A stretch of 64,000 nt of DNA. Origin: Onthophagus taurus (Eukaryota; Arthropoda; Insecta; Coleoptera; Scarabaeidae). The DNA lies in contig NC_091973.1 in the NCBI RefSeq assembly GCF_036711975.1, positions 248,001 to 312,000 on the forward strand. The letters run 5' to 3'. Below the pieces are notes generated by a model. That model saw only the letters and a program-made list of their open reading frames with translations. It did no database searches and was not told the DNA's origin. The translations under genes were made by a program, and so were the position numbers. Shown piece after piece: positions 21,436 to 33,885 of the stretch (position 1 is the stretch's first letter; the number at the start of each line of letters is the position of its first letter).

Positions 21436-22533
21436 ATGGTTATTAAAGATCTTAGTTTGCAGCTAAATAAACAAAATCTTGTTTATTTTCCCGGCGAAAC
21501 CATTTCTGGTTATCTCACGTTCTTTGTACATTCTTCAAAAGAGGTCAAAGGTAAGGTTTGAAATATATAAATAAAATCGAGCGAAGTAATTTTTTTTTGA
21601 TTAATTTTTTTAGTAAATGAAATTTATGTTAAATTTAATGGGATAGCGAAAGTTTCTTGGAGTGTTAGCGACTCAAGTGGAGATTCAAGCGATGCAACAA
21701 CATACTCATCGAACGAAAACTATTTTAAGTACAAATTTGATATTTTAAAAACAACCGGTAAGTTTCCTTTTTAATTTTCGAGTCAATTTATTTTAAATTA
21801 AAATCATTTTTTTCTAAGATTTATCCCCTGGGAAGCATTCGTACCAATTCATTTTTTATCTACCAAACGAAATCCCATCAACTTTTAAGGGATATCATGG
21901 AGACGTTACTTATACTTTAAAAGTGCGAGTGAGGGTGCCATGGAAACTTACTTACAAATACGAATGCCCAATTAACGTTGTACCAAACATCAATGTTGAT
22001 TGTTTTCCTTTACTAGCTGTAAGTAAATTTATTTATAACATAATCAATCAACTCTTATCAGGAGTCGATTAGATTTTAAATACTTACATTATTTTTAGTT
22101 GCCCCGTCGAATGTTTTTAGAAAAAACTTACAGCTCCTGTTGCACCGCGGGGGAAATGGATCTCCAAATAACATTCCCAAAAACAATTTATAGATGCGGC
22201 GAAACGATCCACATCACTTTAGATTTGGAAAATCGTTCGAATGTCAGAGTAAAAGATATTGTTTTTAAAATACAAAAACACGTCGAATTTATTTCGAATT
22301 TTCCGAGAACATTAAAAAAAAAGAAAGTTTTAACAGTGCAAAAACTCCATACAGAAGCGATTACTGGTGGGAATAGGCAATTTATTTATATCATTCCAAT
22401 CCCAAACGATTTAGAAATCTACGATTTAAGTTATTGCTCAATCATTAATTTTAGTTATCTTTTAAGCGTTACTGTTAAACTAGGAGGTTGTATGAAGTTA
22501 AAGGATAGTGTACCTTTATTAATTTACAATTAA
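21436..22533 (+). CDS. Alpha-arrestin, copy 3 (297 aa)
   Basis: Four exons: 21436-21550, 21614-21757, 21819-22018, 22099-22533, in phase. Start MVIKDLSLQLNKQNLVYFPG fits the family's first strand. Further matches: NEIYVKFNGIAKVSW, SPGKHSYQFIFYLPNEIPST, FKGYHGDVTYTLKVRVRVPW, and the C-fold start FPKTIYRCGETIHITLDLEN. It contains a short Cys pair (SSCC) ahead of the second fold, as copy 1 has CCCWC. No PPxY tail. First-exon length (115 nt) and second-exon length (144 nt) equal those of copy 2, showing common descent. It ends 268 bp before the end of the convergent kinesin gene. Confidence 0.9.
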
Positions 22534-22801
22534 GATTAGAAAAACACAGCTATTTATTTATTGTCATTTAGACTTACATTTAAAGTTAAACTCAAAAAAA
22601 ACTGTACAAACAAAAAACAACAACGAGTAAACGCAGAGAATAAATAAATATTCATTTCAGTCTATATTAAATGACTCAAATGACTTTTTAAACGCCTTTA
22701 AAGCTAATACTCTTTTTTTGGAGGAACATTAAGGAACACATCTCGAATTAAAGTTACGTTAAGTACGAATAAAAAATCTTAATTTAAATATCACGTTCAT
22801 T

Positions 22802-25800
22802 CTATTTTTTTTCAAGCTGCTTGCGCAAGCTGAAGATTTCTTCATTGCGTTTTACAGCGATGGCTTTGACCTGCTGATATTTTTCTTTAATTTTCTTGTT
22901 TTCAACAAGAAGTTTATCCCTTTCATCCTATTAAAAAAAAAATCAATCTTCTTTAGAAAGGTCATCATGGGATTTAATAATGAAAAAGATGTTGATTGAT
23001 AAAACGATGGTATCATATATCAGTATATTGGAATACTGTCAACGTAGTATCAAGCTGTAATGTCTTGAAAGTAGTAATCTCAAGTGTTGTCCTTCAAACT
23101 TGGGGTGGCCGCGATTATTTCTTATATCACGAAGAATACTTGGGCGGCCCCAAGTTTGAGAGACAACACTTGTGTTGAAAAATGAAGCGTGGCACAGAAG
23201 ATATAATTTCGAGGTCTACTTAACATACAGAGAATGAAAGACGATGACAGTCCCAAGAAAATATCAAGTCAAAATTCATTTTTATAAAACTTTTTGGTTG
23301 GAAAATATAATTAAAAATTAACTTACCAATTCTGCCATCAAAGAACTACGTTCATCTTGAACTTCTTTCAGCTGCTTTTGTAATTGATCATTTGATTGTT
23401 GTAAATTTGTGATTAGTTCATTGCAAACTTCTAATGAAGACTGATAATACCAATCGGTCGACGTTTCCTTTTTCGACGCCAGTTTTTCGCATTCCATATG
23501 AAATATTTGTAAATCCTTTTCTTTACAATTGGCACATTCGGTTTCTTTTCCTTGTTCCTTTTCTCTTTGCGTATCTTGAGCGACTCTTCTTTTCGTTTTC
23601 CACGGTGCAACTCCGGCGGCGGCGGACGTAGTTGGAGATTCGCATTCGCATCGTTGTTTGTACCGTCGTAATTCTTTATTGCTTGTATGTAATTCGGACC
23701 GCAATTGTGTCAGTTCAGCATTGAGGGTTTCTTTCGCTTTACGTTCTTCAATTTCTTTTTTCTGCGCTGATTGGATCGCTTCTTCAAATTCTTTCTTTTG
23801 ATCGAGTAAACTCTGTTGATGTTTGCGCTCTTTTTGCTTCGACTCGTGTTCCAAACAGCGTATCCTTGTAGTCAAACCACTATTTTCTTCTTCCATATCG
23901 CTTAATTTTCGCATATATTTTTTGAGTTTGAATTCCATTCGTTGATCGGGGGAGTTCGATTTGATCCGTTTTTGGAGAGCTTCAGTATCAGCGTTTAATC
24001 GGGTAATATTAGTGCGTTGAGTGTGGATTATAGCTCCTTGTTCTTGAGTGAGTATTTCGACCGATTGCAATTTATTCGCCAACTCGAGCTTTTCGCGTTC
24101 TAATTGCTTTCTTATTGCCTTATTTGAGTCGTGAGATGATTTTAAGCTCAAAATGTAAGAGTCGCGTTCACATAGCAATTTACTGTACTTTTCAACATTT
24201 GCTTGAGTAATTTCGTTTTGTTGTAAGAGCTGTTTGTTTTCCATTACTAACATGTTGTAGCGTTTTTCAAACGTGCCTTGAGCTTGTTGGATCCTCATCC
24301 GTAATTCTTGACTCTCCTGAACTGCCATATCCACTTTTTGGTCGGCGGAAGAAACGTATGCCGCATAGTCTTCGTTTTGGTCCAATAAATTGTTGATTTG
24401 TTTTTCGTTATCTTCCGCTTGCACTTTTTGTTGCCAATTTTCGTCGCGTAATTTTTCGTTGACTTCAAGTAAATTATTTAATTCCGTCCGTAATTTTGTG
24501 TTATCATCGTTAATCTCGGAGATTTTTTGTTGGTATTGGCTAATCATGCGTAACTTTGAATCGCAGAGGGTATGTAACGAATCCACTTTATCAGATAAAC
24601 CAGCTATCGTTTCTTCGTATTTTTTTATTTTACTCTCGGTAAGACGAGTATGAGCTTCTGCAGTTGTTCTTACATCTTCTAATTCTCCTCGTAATTTATC
24701 GCAAGTTTCGGCTTCTTTTTGGCTACTTTCAATTGCCTCTTGATAGTTGGCATACAGGTGGTTATATTGTTCTTGCGCCGAACGAATTTCATCTCTCGAG
24801 GTTTCTTTGTAAGTTTTATAGGTGTTTCGTAAATCGGCATTTTCCGCCTGTAAGTGTGAAAGATCCTTAGACATAATTTGCATATTTGTGTGTAATTGAT
24901 TCAATTGTTCTATTAAATGTTTGTTTTCCTCTGTTACTTTATGAAGTTGTTGGCCGATTTCGGTTTGAGTATTTGCGCTGGATTGAGCTTTCGTAATTTT
25001 TTCTTGCAGACGTATGACGGTTTCTTTAAGTTGTGTATTTAATGTAGTGCTTGCTGAAATCAATTCCATTTTGCTTTTAATAGAATTTTCTGCCGATTGT
25101 AACCTGTTAAGTAAATGGGCGTTTTCTGTTTGTACCTCGTCCAATTCTTTCACTTTTCCGGTTAATTGTTGATTTGCTGTTGTTATATCCGAATTCGATG
25201 CTTGGAGGCGCGCAATCAATTCTTTTTTCGCGTTAAGATCATCTTCAAGTCCTTTTTTAAGCCCCTCTAATTTACTAATTTCTGCTTGCTTATCAGCAAA
25301 TAATGTTTGTAAGTTTTCATAGTTGCTTTTAACTGTTTTGTATTCATTCTCGATTTTGAGACTGTCTTCGGACATCTTCAAAGTTTCCATCTCACTTGTT
25401 GATTTCACATCATCGATAGTTTTGTTTAAGTCTTCATATTTCTTTTTTAATTCTGTGCATTCTTCTACTTTGCGCATGTATTTCCTTTCAAATTTTTTCT
25501 CTTTGTAGGACGATTCTTGGTAGTTTTTGAACATTTCGTTGTATTTAATGCTTGCAGCTTTAACCTGATTTTTGAGCTCATCTCTCGCTATATGCTGCAT
25601 TTGTGTCATTTCGTCCTCTAAGTAACGATTTCGCTGTTTAAGATGAGTGATTTCGTCATTAGAGGACTCGACGTCTAATAAGTATCTTTCGACTTGATTT
25701 TGTAACGTGGTGATTCGGTTTCTTGCCAAGCTCAAGGACTCTTCCATTTCAATGCTTTTTGAATTTCCTGGGCCGCGTGATAAAACTTGGGAGAGACTCA

Positions 25801-28800
25801 ATAAATCATCGCTGATTTCGCGGAAAGACGGTTCGTGCAAACATAAATGGATATTTTGTAATGAGCCACTGCTGGCGGGTTTTAATTGTTTAATTTCTGA
25901 TTCTTTAAGAGAGGGTAAACTTTTGACGCGGAACAACCCCCCTGTCACTTTTTTCGAGTCTTCAGCTTTCAAGGTTTTCAAGATATTCTTTAAATCTTTG
26001 GATTTAGATTCATAATAAAGGTCCATAAATTTGACAAGTGATCGGTACGCTTTATTTTGCTGTGATAATGCTGCCATTCTTTTTTCGTACGCGTCAACGC
26101 TTTGAGACAACTCCAAGAGTTCGTCTTCGGCTTTCTCCAAAGTAGTCCTGGTAGTTTTTAATTCTAGCATTTTAATGACGTGCTCCTTCTTTAAGGTTTC
26201 AAGGTAACCATCTTTATCCACTAAATCTTGTTCTGAATGTTGAAGATTTAGTTCCAGGATACGCTTCTCTCTTGTTAACTCGTCTATGTTTACCTTTAGT
26301 GAATTCACATCATCAAGTTTTTTCAGGTTTTTCTCCAGAATCTTATCTAGAGCCATTTGACTATCGCAGACTTTTTCGAAAACTAATTTACTAGCTTCTT
26401 GGGGAAGTGTTTTATATAATTCATTTCTTAATAATGAAATCTCTTGATTGGCTCTGCACAAGTTGAACTCCAAATCTTGGATTTTTAGAGCGTCCGATTC
26501 CAGCTTGCTCGTGCTAGGTTCCTCGGCGAGTCTTTTGTGAGTTTCAGCCAATCTAATTTTTTTTAAAAGGACGAAAAATAAATCAGTTAACATAAAGCTA
26601 TTTTGTTTTGGGTACTTATTAAAAGCTCGATATTTTATTATAATTTTCTAGGCTTTATAACGCAGCGAGAGCATTGAATGTGCTACAAAAAAATTATGTA
26701 TTTGCAACGGCGTGATAGATTACATGTAAAGTATGGAAAATACAAATTAGGAAAAATGCTGAATTTTACAACAACTATATAACAAGCACATAATAATGTA
26801 TAACAAAACATAAATAAAAAAGACTATTATGCACTATCGACAAAACATAGGCAACAAAGACTGGAGGAGACCAAATTAAGCGAGTGAATTTAGGTAGTCC
26901 TTCGCGGAGAGTTGCTCAGGCAACCAAATCCATAGTGCCTAATAGCCCAAAGGGTTGGATCAACAGTCGCAGGGGATCAGTTTAATGGGAAAAGATAGAT
27001 TTATTTTACCTACATAAAAGAAACAATACGAATTCATCTAATTTTCATATTTTTATCGATATTTATGCATCTGAGAGCAAAAGTTGTCAAAATTAAAGTA
27101 TAAACTCGGGATAAGTAATTATCTTGCGATTGTTGAACCGGCCCTAAGAGAATACATGCCCTCAATTTTGCAAAAATATAAAAAAACATCTTTTCCTTTA
27201 ATTATAAAAATCAATCCCGAATCAAAGCTCACAAAATCGATTATGGATAAGTAATCTAATAGGAAAGAATAATGGTGTCTCGCCACGTTCATCACAAAAA
27301 ATTAGAAAAATTAATTCTTAACTTTGCAAATTGAATTGGTTTATCGAGCATAAATGGACCCTTCAAGTGCAAAAAAAAAAAATAAAAACGATTAAAAAGC
27401 ATGGTTGTTTTAGCACTCATAACCCAAAAGAACAATTATCTCACCTTTTTAGGTATAGTTTGTGTGCTGTAAATAAAAATTGCCCTTAAATCTTTACCTT
27501 TTTGTATTTTACTTTTTATTTTTAATTAAAAATACTTACTCGGCGTTTTTGGCAGTTAGTTCATCGATGTGGCCTGTTAAAAATTCTTTTTCTTTTAACA
27601 CATGGAAGTATTCTTCCTGATTAATATTCAACTCCTCTTGAATTTCGTGATGTTTCACCTTTTCAGTTTCTAGTTCCTTTGTGAGTTGTTGAATTTCTCT
27701 TGTCATAACATCTTTTGTTATATTGTACTGCTCGAATGCCGGTTGTTTCTCCAATTCCTCAATTCTGTGTGTAGCCGCAACGAGTTTATCCATCAATTTT
27801 TGATTGGAGCTTTTTAGAAAAGTATTTAATGCCACTTGTTGTGAATATTGTTGTAAAGCAGTTGCAGCATAATCACGATTTTTTTTTAGTTCGTCTTGGA
27901 GATCTTTTGTAGGCGTTTTATGGGTCTCCTCTAATTCCATAAATTCTTGCAGATCCTCATCGGTGTCACTTAATGAGAAATCCACATTGTTTAAAAATTA
28001 AAATAAAAAAGAGTAAATAAAAGTACCTCTCTGCTAAATCCTTATCACACACAGAGTAGTCAACAATTGAGATATCGGGAGAGATCGTGCCATCCTCGTC
28101 TGTACCATCACCAGCTTCACCAACAGACAAATCTAATTGTGCTTCAAAAGGTAACGTTTGAACGTTTTCGGTAATTGAGGTTGATGAGGGATTCCTTTCG
28201 ATGGCATTAGTTCGGGCTACACGCAGCATGCTTTTTTCAATTACAGTTAAAGGAATCGTTGAAGAAGTAACTAATAAAGGAAAATAAAAATTTTTTCAAG
28301 TCTCATTTTTTTTTTTTTTTTAAACTCACCTTGAAAAATATTATCAATATCATCATGTGAGCAAGCAACAACATCTCTAGTCTTTGAGATGGTGTGGCGA
28401 CGATGAATTGGATCGGCAACATTTCCTTTAGCGAAAAGTCTGTTATTCAATTTAATCAGGTGATTGTAAGGTTGTTTATTTTCCGCCCGAGCCATTAACA
28501 ATTCCCGTTCCAACTCCTTTATACGAATTTGTTGTCTTAAAAGTATACTACCTCCTTCGGTATTATTAATAACAGCTGTATTTTTAATAGCTTTCGCGCG
28601 ACGAGCAAACCTAAATTTAAAAAATCAATCAAATTAAAAAAAAAAGAAAATGTTTGATAGAAAACCCTTACGATAACGTTGAATGAGTATCTTCTAGAGA
28701 TGCCGGAGTTATATTTGCGACAATTAAAGTTTTCGCGTTTCCTCCAAGCGCATTTTTTAAAATCAATGTTAATTTTGAATCTCTATAACTACGGAATTTA

Positions 28801-31800
28801 CAGTTCTCATCGGTTAATTGCGATATAACCAATGTCAAGGTAGATAATGACCTAAAATAAGAAAAATAAAATAAATAATAAAAATATTAATTAATTCTTA
28901 TTCTTAAACCTAGCACTACAAGTGAATTTAATATGACCCATACATAGGGTGAGTCACAGAAGAGGGATGTTTTTAGAATACAGTACTCGAGAACACTGCG
29001 TGTCAGTGAAGTTTGCGCAAGGAATCAATTGCTTCTTGCTCTAGTGATAACAATCCGAAGTCTCTTCTGGCAAAAATTCCACATCAGTTGTCATGGTGGT
29101 ATCCCCTGCAATACCATTCTTAGGTGCATTAATGCACTGAGAATGAGTAGTTCTGTATTGAAAAGGAAACTGCCAGAATCGCCACAACACCAGCAAATGT
29201 TGATGGAGTAAGAGAGGTATTTATCCGAAGTCCAAACAACATTATGGTAGTTCAACAGTGGTGCAAGACCTCATTTTAATGGGACAGTTAATAAACAAAA
29301 TTGTCGATTCTGAGCTTCGATAAATAATTGTAGATTACATCAACCCATGCTACCAAACTGGGATGCTACCATTTCGGTAGCATGGGTTGTAATTAGTAAC
29401 GGCAATTATAGCGTGAAGTTTTCTTTTGTAATGTCAATTATAGCGTGAAGGAATGTGAGGTAAGGTTAGTTTTGTTTACAAACATTAATTATACCATGAA
29501 GTATTCTTTGGCAATTAGTAATGGCAATTATAGCGTGAAGTTTTCTTTTGTAATGTCAACTGTAGCGTGAAGGAATGTGAGGTAAGGTTAGTTTTGTTTA
29601 CAAACATTAATTATACCATGAAGTTTTCTTTGGCAATTAGTAATGGCAATTATAGCGTGAAGTTTTCTTTTGTAATGTCAACTGTAGCGTGAAGGAATGT
29701 GAGGTAAGGTTAGTTTTGTTTACAAACATTAATTATACCATGAAGTATTCTTTGGCAATTAGTAATGGCAATTATAGCGTGAAGTTTTCTTTTGTAATGT
29801 CAATTATAGCGTGAAGGAATGTTAAGTAAGGTTAGTTTTGTTTACAAACATTAATTATACGGGTGGAGAAGGTAGGAACTTAACGAAACCTTCTCCACCC
29901 GGATTTGACAAAAACAATTTAGTTGACAATTAGACACTAATTAGTCATTTTTACATATTTATTGTCAAAATGCAACATGGCATCCGAAACGTTAAACACT
30001 TTTCGAAAAGACGCACGGCTTAACACGAAAGTTTTTAGTTCTCGGTCTAGTGTTAGTTCTAGCGATAGTGCTATTATTAGTTCTAATTTGACAACGGCTG
30101 TGAAAGCCTTCAAATTAATTTGTGGGCGTTATCATATCTAACAGAGGATTATAAAGCATAATGATACATTGGTTCCAGTCATATTTTGTGAACAGATCTC
30201 AACATACAAAGATTAATGGTAATATATCTAGCGGTATCCTAGTCAAGCAAGGTGTTCCACAGGGAAGTGTTTTGGGTCCTATATTATTCAACTTATTTAC
30301 GGCAGACATGCCAAATGTAGTGACGAGCTGTTCGGTTCATCAATACGCGGATGATGCGCAGATTTACATCTCTTGTGATATTATCAGTGTTGATGACACG
30401 GTGCGCTTGCTTAACTCTGATTTAAAGAATATTTGTGAGTGGTGTTCTGTTAACGGGTTAATTCTTAACGCGAAAAAAACTATATGTATGTGTGTCGGGT
30501 CGGCCAACATTCGCAGAAGAGCAATCGATAATTTATCGGTTCCTATACACCTCAATGGAGCTGTCTTAGCGTTCTCTGAATCGACCAACAACTTAGGTCT
30601 TACTGTCGACAGTAATCTTAATTTTGCAGAACATGTAAATAAGAAAATTGGTGTGTGCTACTATAAGTTAAAATCGTTATATAAATTTAAGTCATTGTTG
30701 TCACCATAATTGAAATGGAGACTTGTTAACTCCTTAATTCTAAGTCAACTTGATTACTGTAGTAACGTTTACTACAATTTTCTATCAGCTACTTTAAAAA
30801 ATCGTATTTGAATACTTCAGAACAGCGGACTTAGGTTTTCATACTCGATTGATCGTAGAGAACATGTTACCCCCTATTACATAAGATATTCTATCTTAAA
30901 AATGGAACCTAGATGTACACTCTTGCTAGCTGTTATGTTATACAATGTAATATTTTACAAATTGCCTTATTATTTATATTGTATCTTAGTACCAAGATCG
31001 CAAATACATAATGTTAATCTAAGACAAACGAAGTTGTTGACGATTCCCAAACATAAACCTGCTAAATTTTGTGGTAGCTTTGCGTACAGAGCACCTACAA
31101 TTTATAATTGCTTTTCAGATGTTTTTCAGTTGAAATCTAATAGATCTTTTAAATGCACCTTGAAGCGCAGGCTTCTTGAGGAACAAGAATCAAAATGTTA
31201 AGTTTAATTATTTTTATTTATAATTATTTTTATTTTGTTGGTTATTACTTTGATATATATGTATTTATTTTTGGTTTTCTAGTTTTCTAGTAATCAGCTA
31301 TGCTGTACCCTATATATATATATGTATATATATGTTTATTGATGATGCAACAAAGAATTTACAAGCCCACAAAAAAAATACAAAAAATAATACATAAAAG
31401 TAAATAAAATAATAAACACTCTGAAATTATCAACAAAACCGGACTTAATAACAGCGCATCATCAAAAAGAGCCGACATAGCTTGTCTGCTATTGTTTTTC
31501 ATCGGCCCTTTTATAATAGAAATAATAAATAAATTGGTTTCAAACAAGATAGCACTAACTATATATATATATATATAAAAACTATATTAACAGAAGTAAG
31601 CACCTAAATTAGTTAGCAATGAAAGATAACAATAATAAGGAATAATAAAAAAAATACAACAAAATTAAAGAACAAAAACATAGCAAAATGAAGAAAAGGT
31701 TGAACAAGCTGCCGCGAACAATCTCCCCCTGCCCTGTTAGGTCATACAATTCAGAAATGTAAAAAGTGAATATTACCTCTTAATAAGAACTTAAATTTAA

Positions 31801-33885
31801 AATTTAAATTTAAATGCTGTTCTGCTCAATCAAAAGAATTTTTTTATAATATGACTTGAAACTTCGCTCACTCAGCTGCTTGACTGAATCAGGAAGGCTA
31901 TTCATAATAGTAGGATCTTTTAAAGATTTGAAGTTCATGGCGTGGTATGCATAACATGTGCCGATGTCGTATATTAATATTGTGCACGTCACTGCGATAC
32001 CTGATTCTATTGGCTAAATATGGTGGACATTTATACGTAATAATTCTGTGAAAGAGGCAAGCACTGTGAAGGATTCTACGACGCGTCATATTCAACCAAT
32101 TTGCCCAATTCAGAGTGTGTGATATGTTTTCCCGTCTTTTAATACCATATATAAACCTCAGACATGAGTTCTGCACTCTTTGGATACGCACTTTGGTTAC
32201 AGAGTCTAAGCATGGATGATATAAAGCATCTCCGTAATTGAATATGGACAGAACAAGAGCTTCACATAATTGGATTTTCAAACGTTGGTTAAGTAAGCTC
32301 CTGTTACTGTACAATAATTTAAGCGTCACGTAGGCTCTACGAATTAGTGAAGAAACATGTCCACGGAATCGGAGTGCGGTATCAAGACGTATACCCAAAT
32401 TACAGCACTCGTCCGTAAAATTCAATTTAACACCACCCACTCCGACACTCAGAGACCCCTTGACCCTGTTCACCACACCACCACTCCCAAATACCATAAC
32501 TGCTGATTTAGACGGATTAATAATCAAACAATGATTTGAAGCTTCGTGGGCCAATTTGTCTAAATCAGAATTGATAGCTCTTTCAGCCTTGTCAATGTTA
32601 TTCTCATTGAATGAGTAATAGACCTGAGTATCGTCAGCATACATGTGAGCAGTGCAATAGTCTAGTACTTTTGGTAAAGCAGCCGTATAAATTAGATAGA
32701 GCAGAGGGCCAAGAATTGAACCCTGCGGCACGCCTGAGGACACCACTGCTGCTGAAGATTCCTTTCCATGAAGCTTAACAGTTTGTGACCGATTCAGGAG
32801 GTAACTATTAAAAAACTTTATGGCACCCTCCGAAAGGCCAATATGGTGGAGTATTGCTAAGAGAGTGGGGTGGTGAATGGTATCAAAGGCCTTAGAGAAG
32901 TCCAAGAGAATCAGGATCTATATATATATGATATGTATATACTTTATATGTATATTTCTTTTTGGGCAAATTAAATAAATACAACCAACTAAAAAAATAT
33001 TTACTTATTAATAGCAGCCCCTTCGAGAAGTCGTTGTCCTGTCGCTTTAGTTTGTGCGACCCTTTCCGTTCCAGCAAGATCAACCAAATTAAAATGGGAT
33101 ACTCTAACAGGAAGTGGAAGTCCGTCTTCGGTCCTGCCAGAATTTTCAACAATCTGTATATAGAAAAAGAAGTTAATTTTATATCGATTAATAAAAAAGA
33201 AAATTTATTACAATACGAAAAATTGTGTGACTACGACTGCTGTTGATATTCATGTTTGTCGAATATATTTTCCTGTTTTTCTTCCCCACCTTCATGATTT
33301 CTAATATTTGGTCTTTCGTAGATGTTACCAGTTCTTCGGAAAGAATTAAAATGTTTCCGTCAACATCTTCCCGTGTCTTTACATCTACGTTGTTCTTCTT
33401 TAATAAATCGTATATCTTCTCGTTGTAAATTTCTACGTAAGCCACCCTTATGAGGAATTTTGAATCATGTCGAACATCAATGATGTCAAAAAGTTGGTCG
33501 ATTACACGAGGGATGATACCAGGATCCGATGGAGTTCCATGCATTGTGTGAGTTTTCCCACTCGATGTTTGGCCGTATGTGAATATTGTGCAATGGTATC
33601 CCTCGACGCAGGTTAACACCAACGGGGCAACTACGCTGTCGTAAACTTCTTCATTTGTGGAGTCGGTATCGAAAATGTGATCTTTAAGAAAATAATTAAT
33701 TAGTTAATTAATAAAGAATCAAAAAAATTCTTACCAAACTGATAAACATCAGACCGAGAGTCAGCAGGATCTATTGGACTTATAATATTATTGTGAACTT
33801 GCCACTTCACTTTGTCTCTATTGTTCACCTCTCTTGTTATAAGGGGGCGAACCCTTATAACCACTTCTACGTTATCTCCCGACAT
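22802..33885 (-). CDS. CENP-E-like kinesin-7 (1751 aa)
   Basis: Nine exons on the minus strand: 33885-33735, 33681-33212, 33153-33005, 28851-28672, 28610-28330, 28270-28027, 27968-27540, 26552-23327, 22927-22802; phases agree throughout. Residues 1 to about 325 are a motor domain: [11 protein letters not shown]-loop [11 protein letters not shown] (about 87), switch [10 protein letters not shown] (about 197), switch [11 protein letters not shown] (about 230), [20 protein letters not shown] and the neck start [10 protein letters not shown]. The remaining 1400 residues are nearly all coiled coil, mainly in one 3.2-kb exon. CENP-E moves chromosomes along spindle microtubules and sits at kinetochores. 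The [10 protein letters not shown] loop and N-terminal placement of the motor match CENP-E/CENP-meta. Intron 3 (28852-33004) carries two LINEs and a minisatellite. A TTTGAA word upstream (33969-33974) could be a cell-cycle (CHR) element. Confidence 0.9.
29341..29389. repeat. Hairpin next to the minisatellite
   Basis: CAACCCATGCTACC and its reverse complement GGTAGCATGGGTTG are separated by about 20 bp that include another GGATGCTACC. It lies directly left of the 122-bp tandem repeat, within an intron of the CENP-E-like gene. Confidence 0.65.
29390..29859. repeat. 122-bp minisatellite, about 3.8 copies
   Basis: Copies start at 29401, 29523, 29645 and 29767, a constant 122-bp period. Within a copy the word AATTATAGCGTGAAG recurs two or three times in variant forms (AACTGTAGCGTGAAG, AATTATACCATGAAG), indicating an older sub-repeat of about 40 bp, together with GGTAAGGTTAGTTTTG. 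Copies are almost identical, so amplification is recent. It is bounded by hairpins on both sides (29341-29389 and 29860-29901). Confidence 0.88.
29860..29901. repeat. Perfect 13-bp-arm hairpin closing the minisatellite
   Basis: CGGGTGGAGAAGG and CCTTCTCCACCCG are separated by 16 bases. It replaces the rest of the fourth minisatellite copy. Terminal hairpins beside internal tandem repeats are seen in Helentron/DINE-type elements, but the expected short 3' motif is not clear here. Confidence 0.6.
29985..30115. repeat. Degenerate copy of the TAGTTCTAG palindrome family
   Basis: CTTTTCGAAAAGACGCACGG followed by GGTCTAGTGTTAGTTCTAG and ATTAGTTCTAA corresponds to the core and spacer words of the repeat at 62-270. 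It lies between the minisatellite and the plus-strand LINE. Confidence 0.45.
30120..31330 (+). mobile_element. 5'-truncated LINE (Jockey/CR1-like), plus strand
   Basis: An open frame at 30161-30709 reads [15 protein letters not shown], then reverse-transcriptase motifs [18 protein letters not shown] and [10 protein letters not shown]. After a stop at 30708 the reading continues in LINE-like form ([20 protein letters not shown]) and at 30902-31200 with the C-terminal part ([26 protein letters not shown]). Endonuclease and N-terminal parts are missing. The 3' end probably falls in the TA-rich microsatellite near 31311-31334. At least two stops, so inactive. Confidence 0.8.
31311..31334. repeat. 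TA-rich microsatellite
   Basis: Runs of TATATATA with TATG interruptions lie between the two tail-to-tail LINEs, at their 3' ends. A similar TA run lies at 31560-31577 and at 32918-32950. Possibly these were the LINE tails or preferred targets. Confidence 0.6.
31337..32925 (-). mobile_element. 5'-truncated LINE (Jockey/CR1-like), minus strand
   Basis: The frame 32905-31898 begins [19 protein letters not shown] and shows [19 protein letters not shown] and [12 protein letters not shown], then [17 protein letters not shown] and the C-terminal [14 protein letters not shown] frameshift near 31910 moves the end ([20 protein letters not shown]) to the next frame. About 560 bp of 3' tail follow to the TA repeat. 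Only the reverse-transcriptase C-terminal two thirds remain. It is a different subfamily from the plus-strand LINE next to it. Confidence 0.82.

Noticed and set aside
23434-26015. Several plus-strand frames inside the kinesin coiled-coil exon
   Set aside because: They are antisense shadows of the large minus-strand coding exon.
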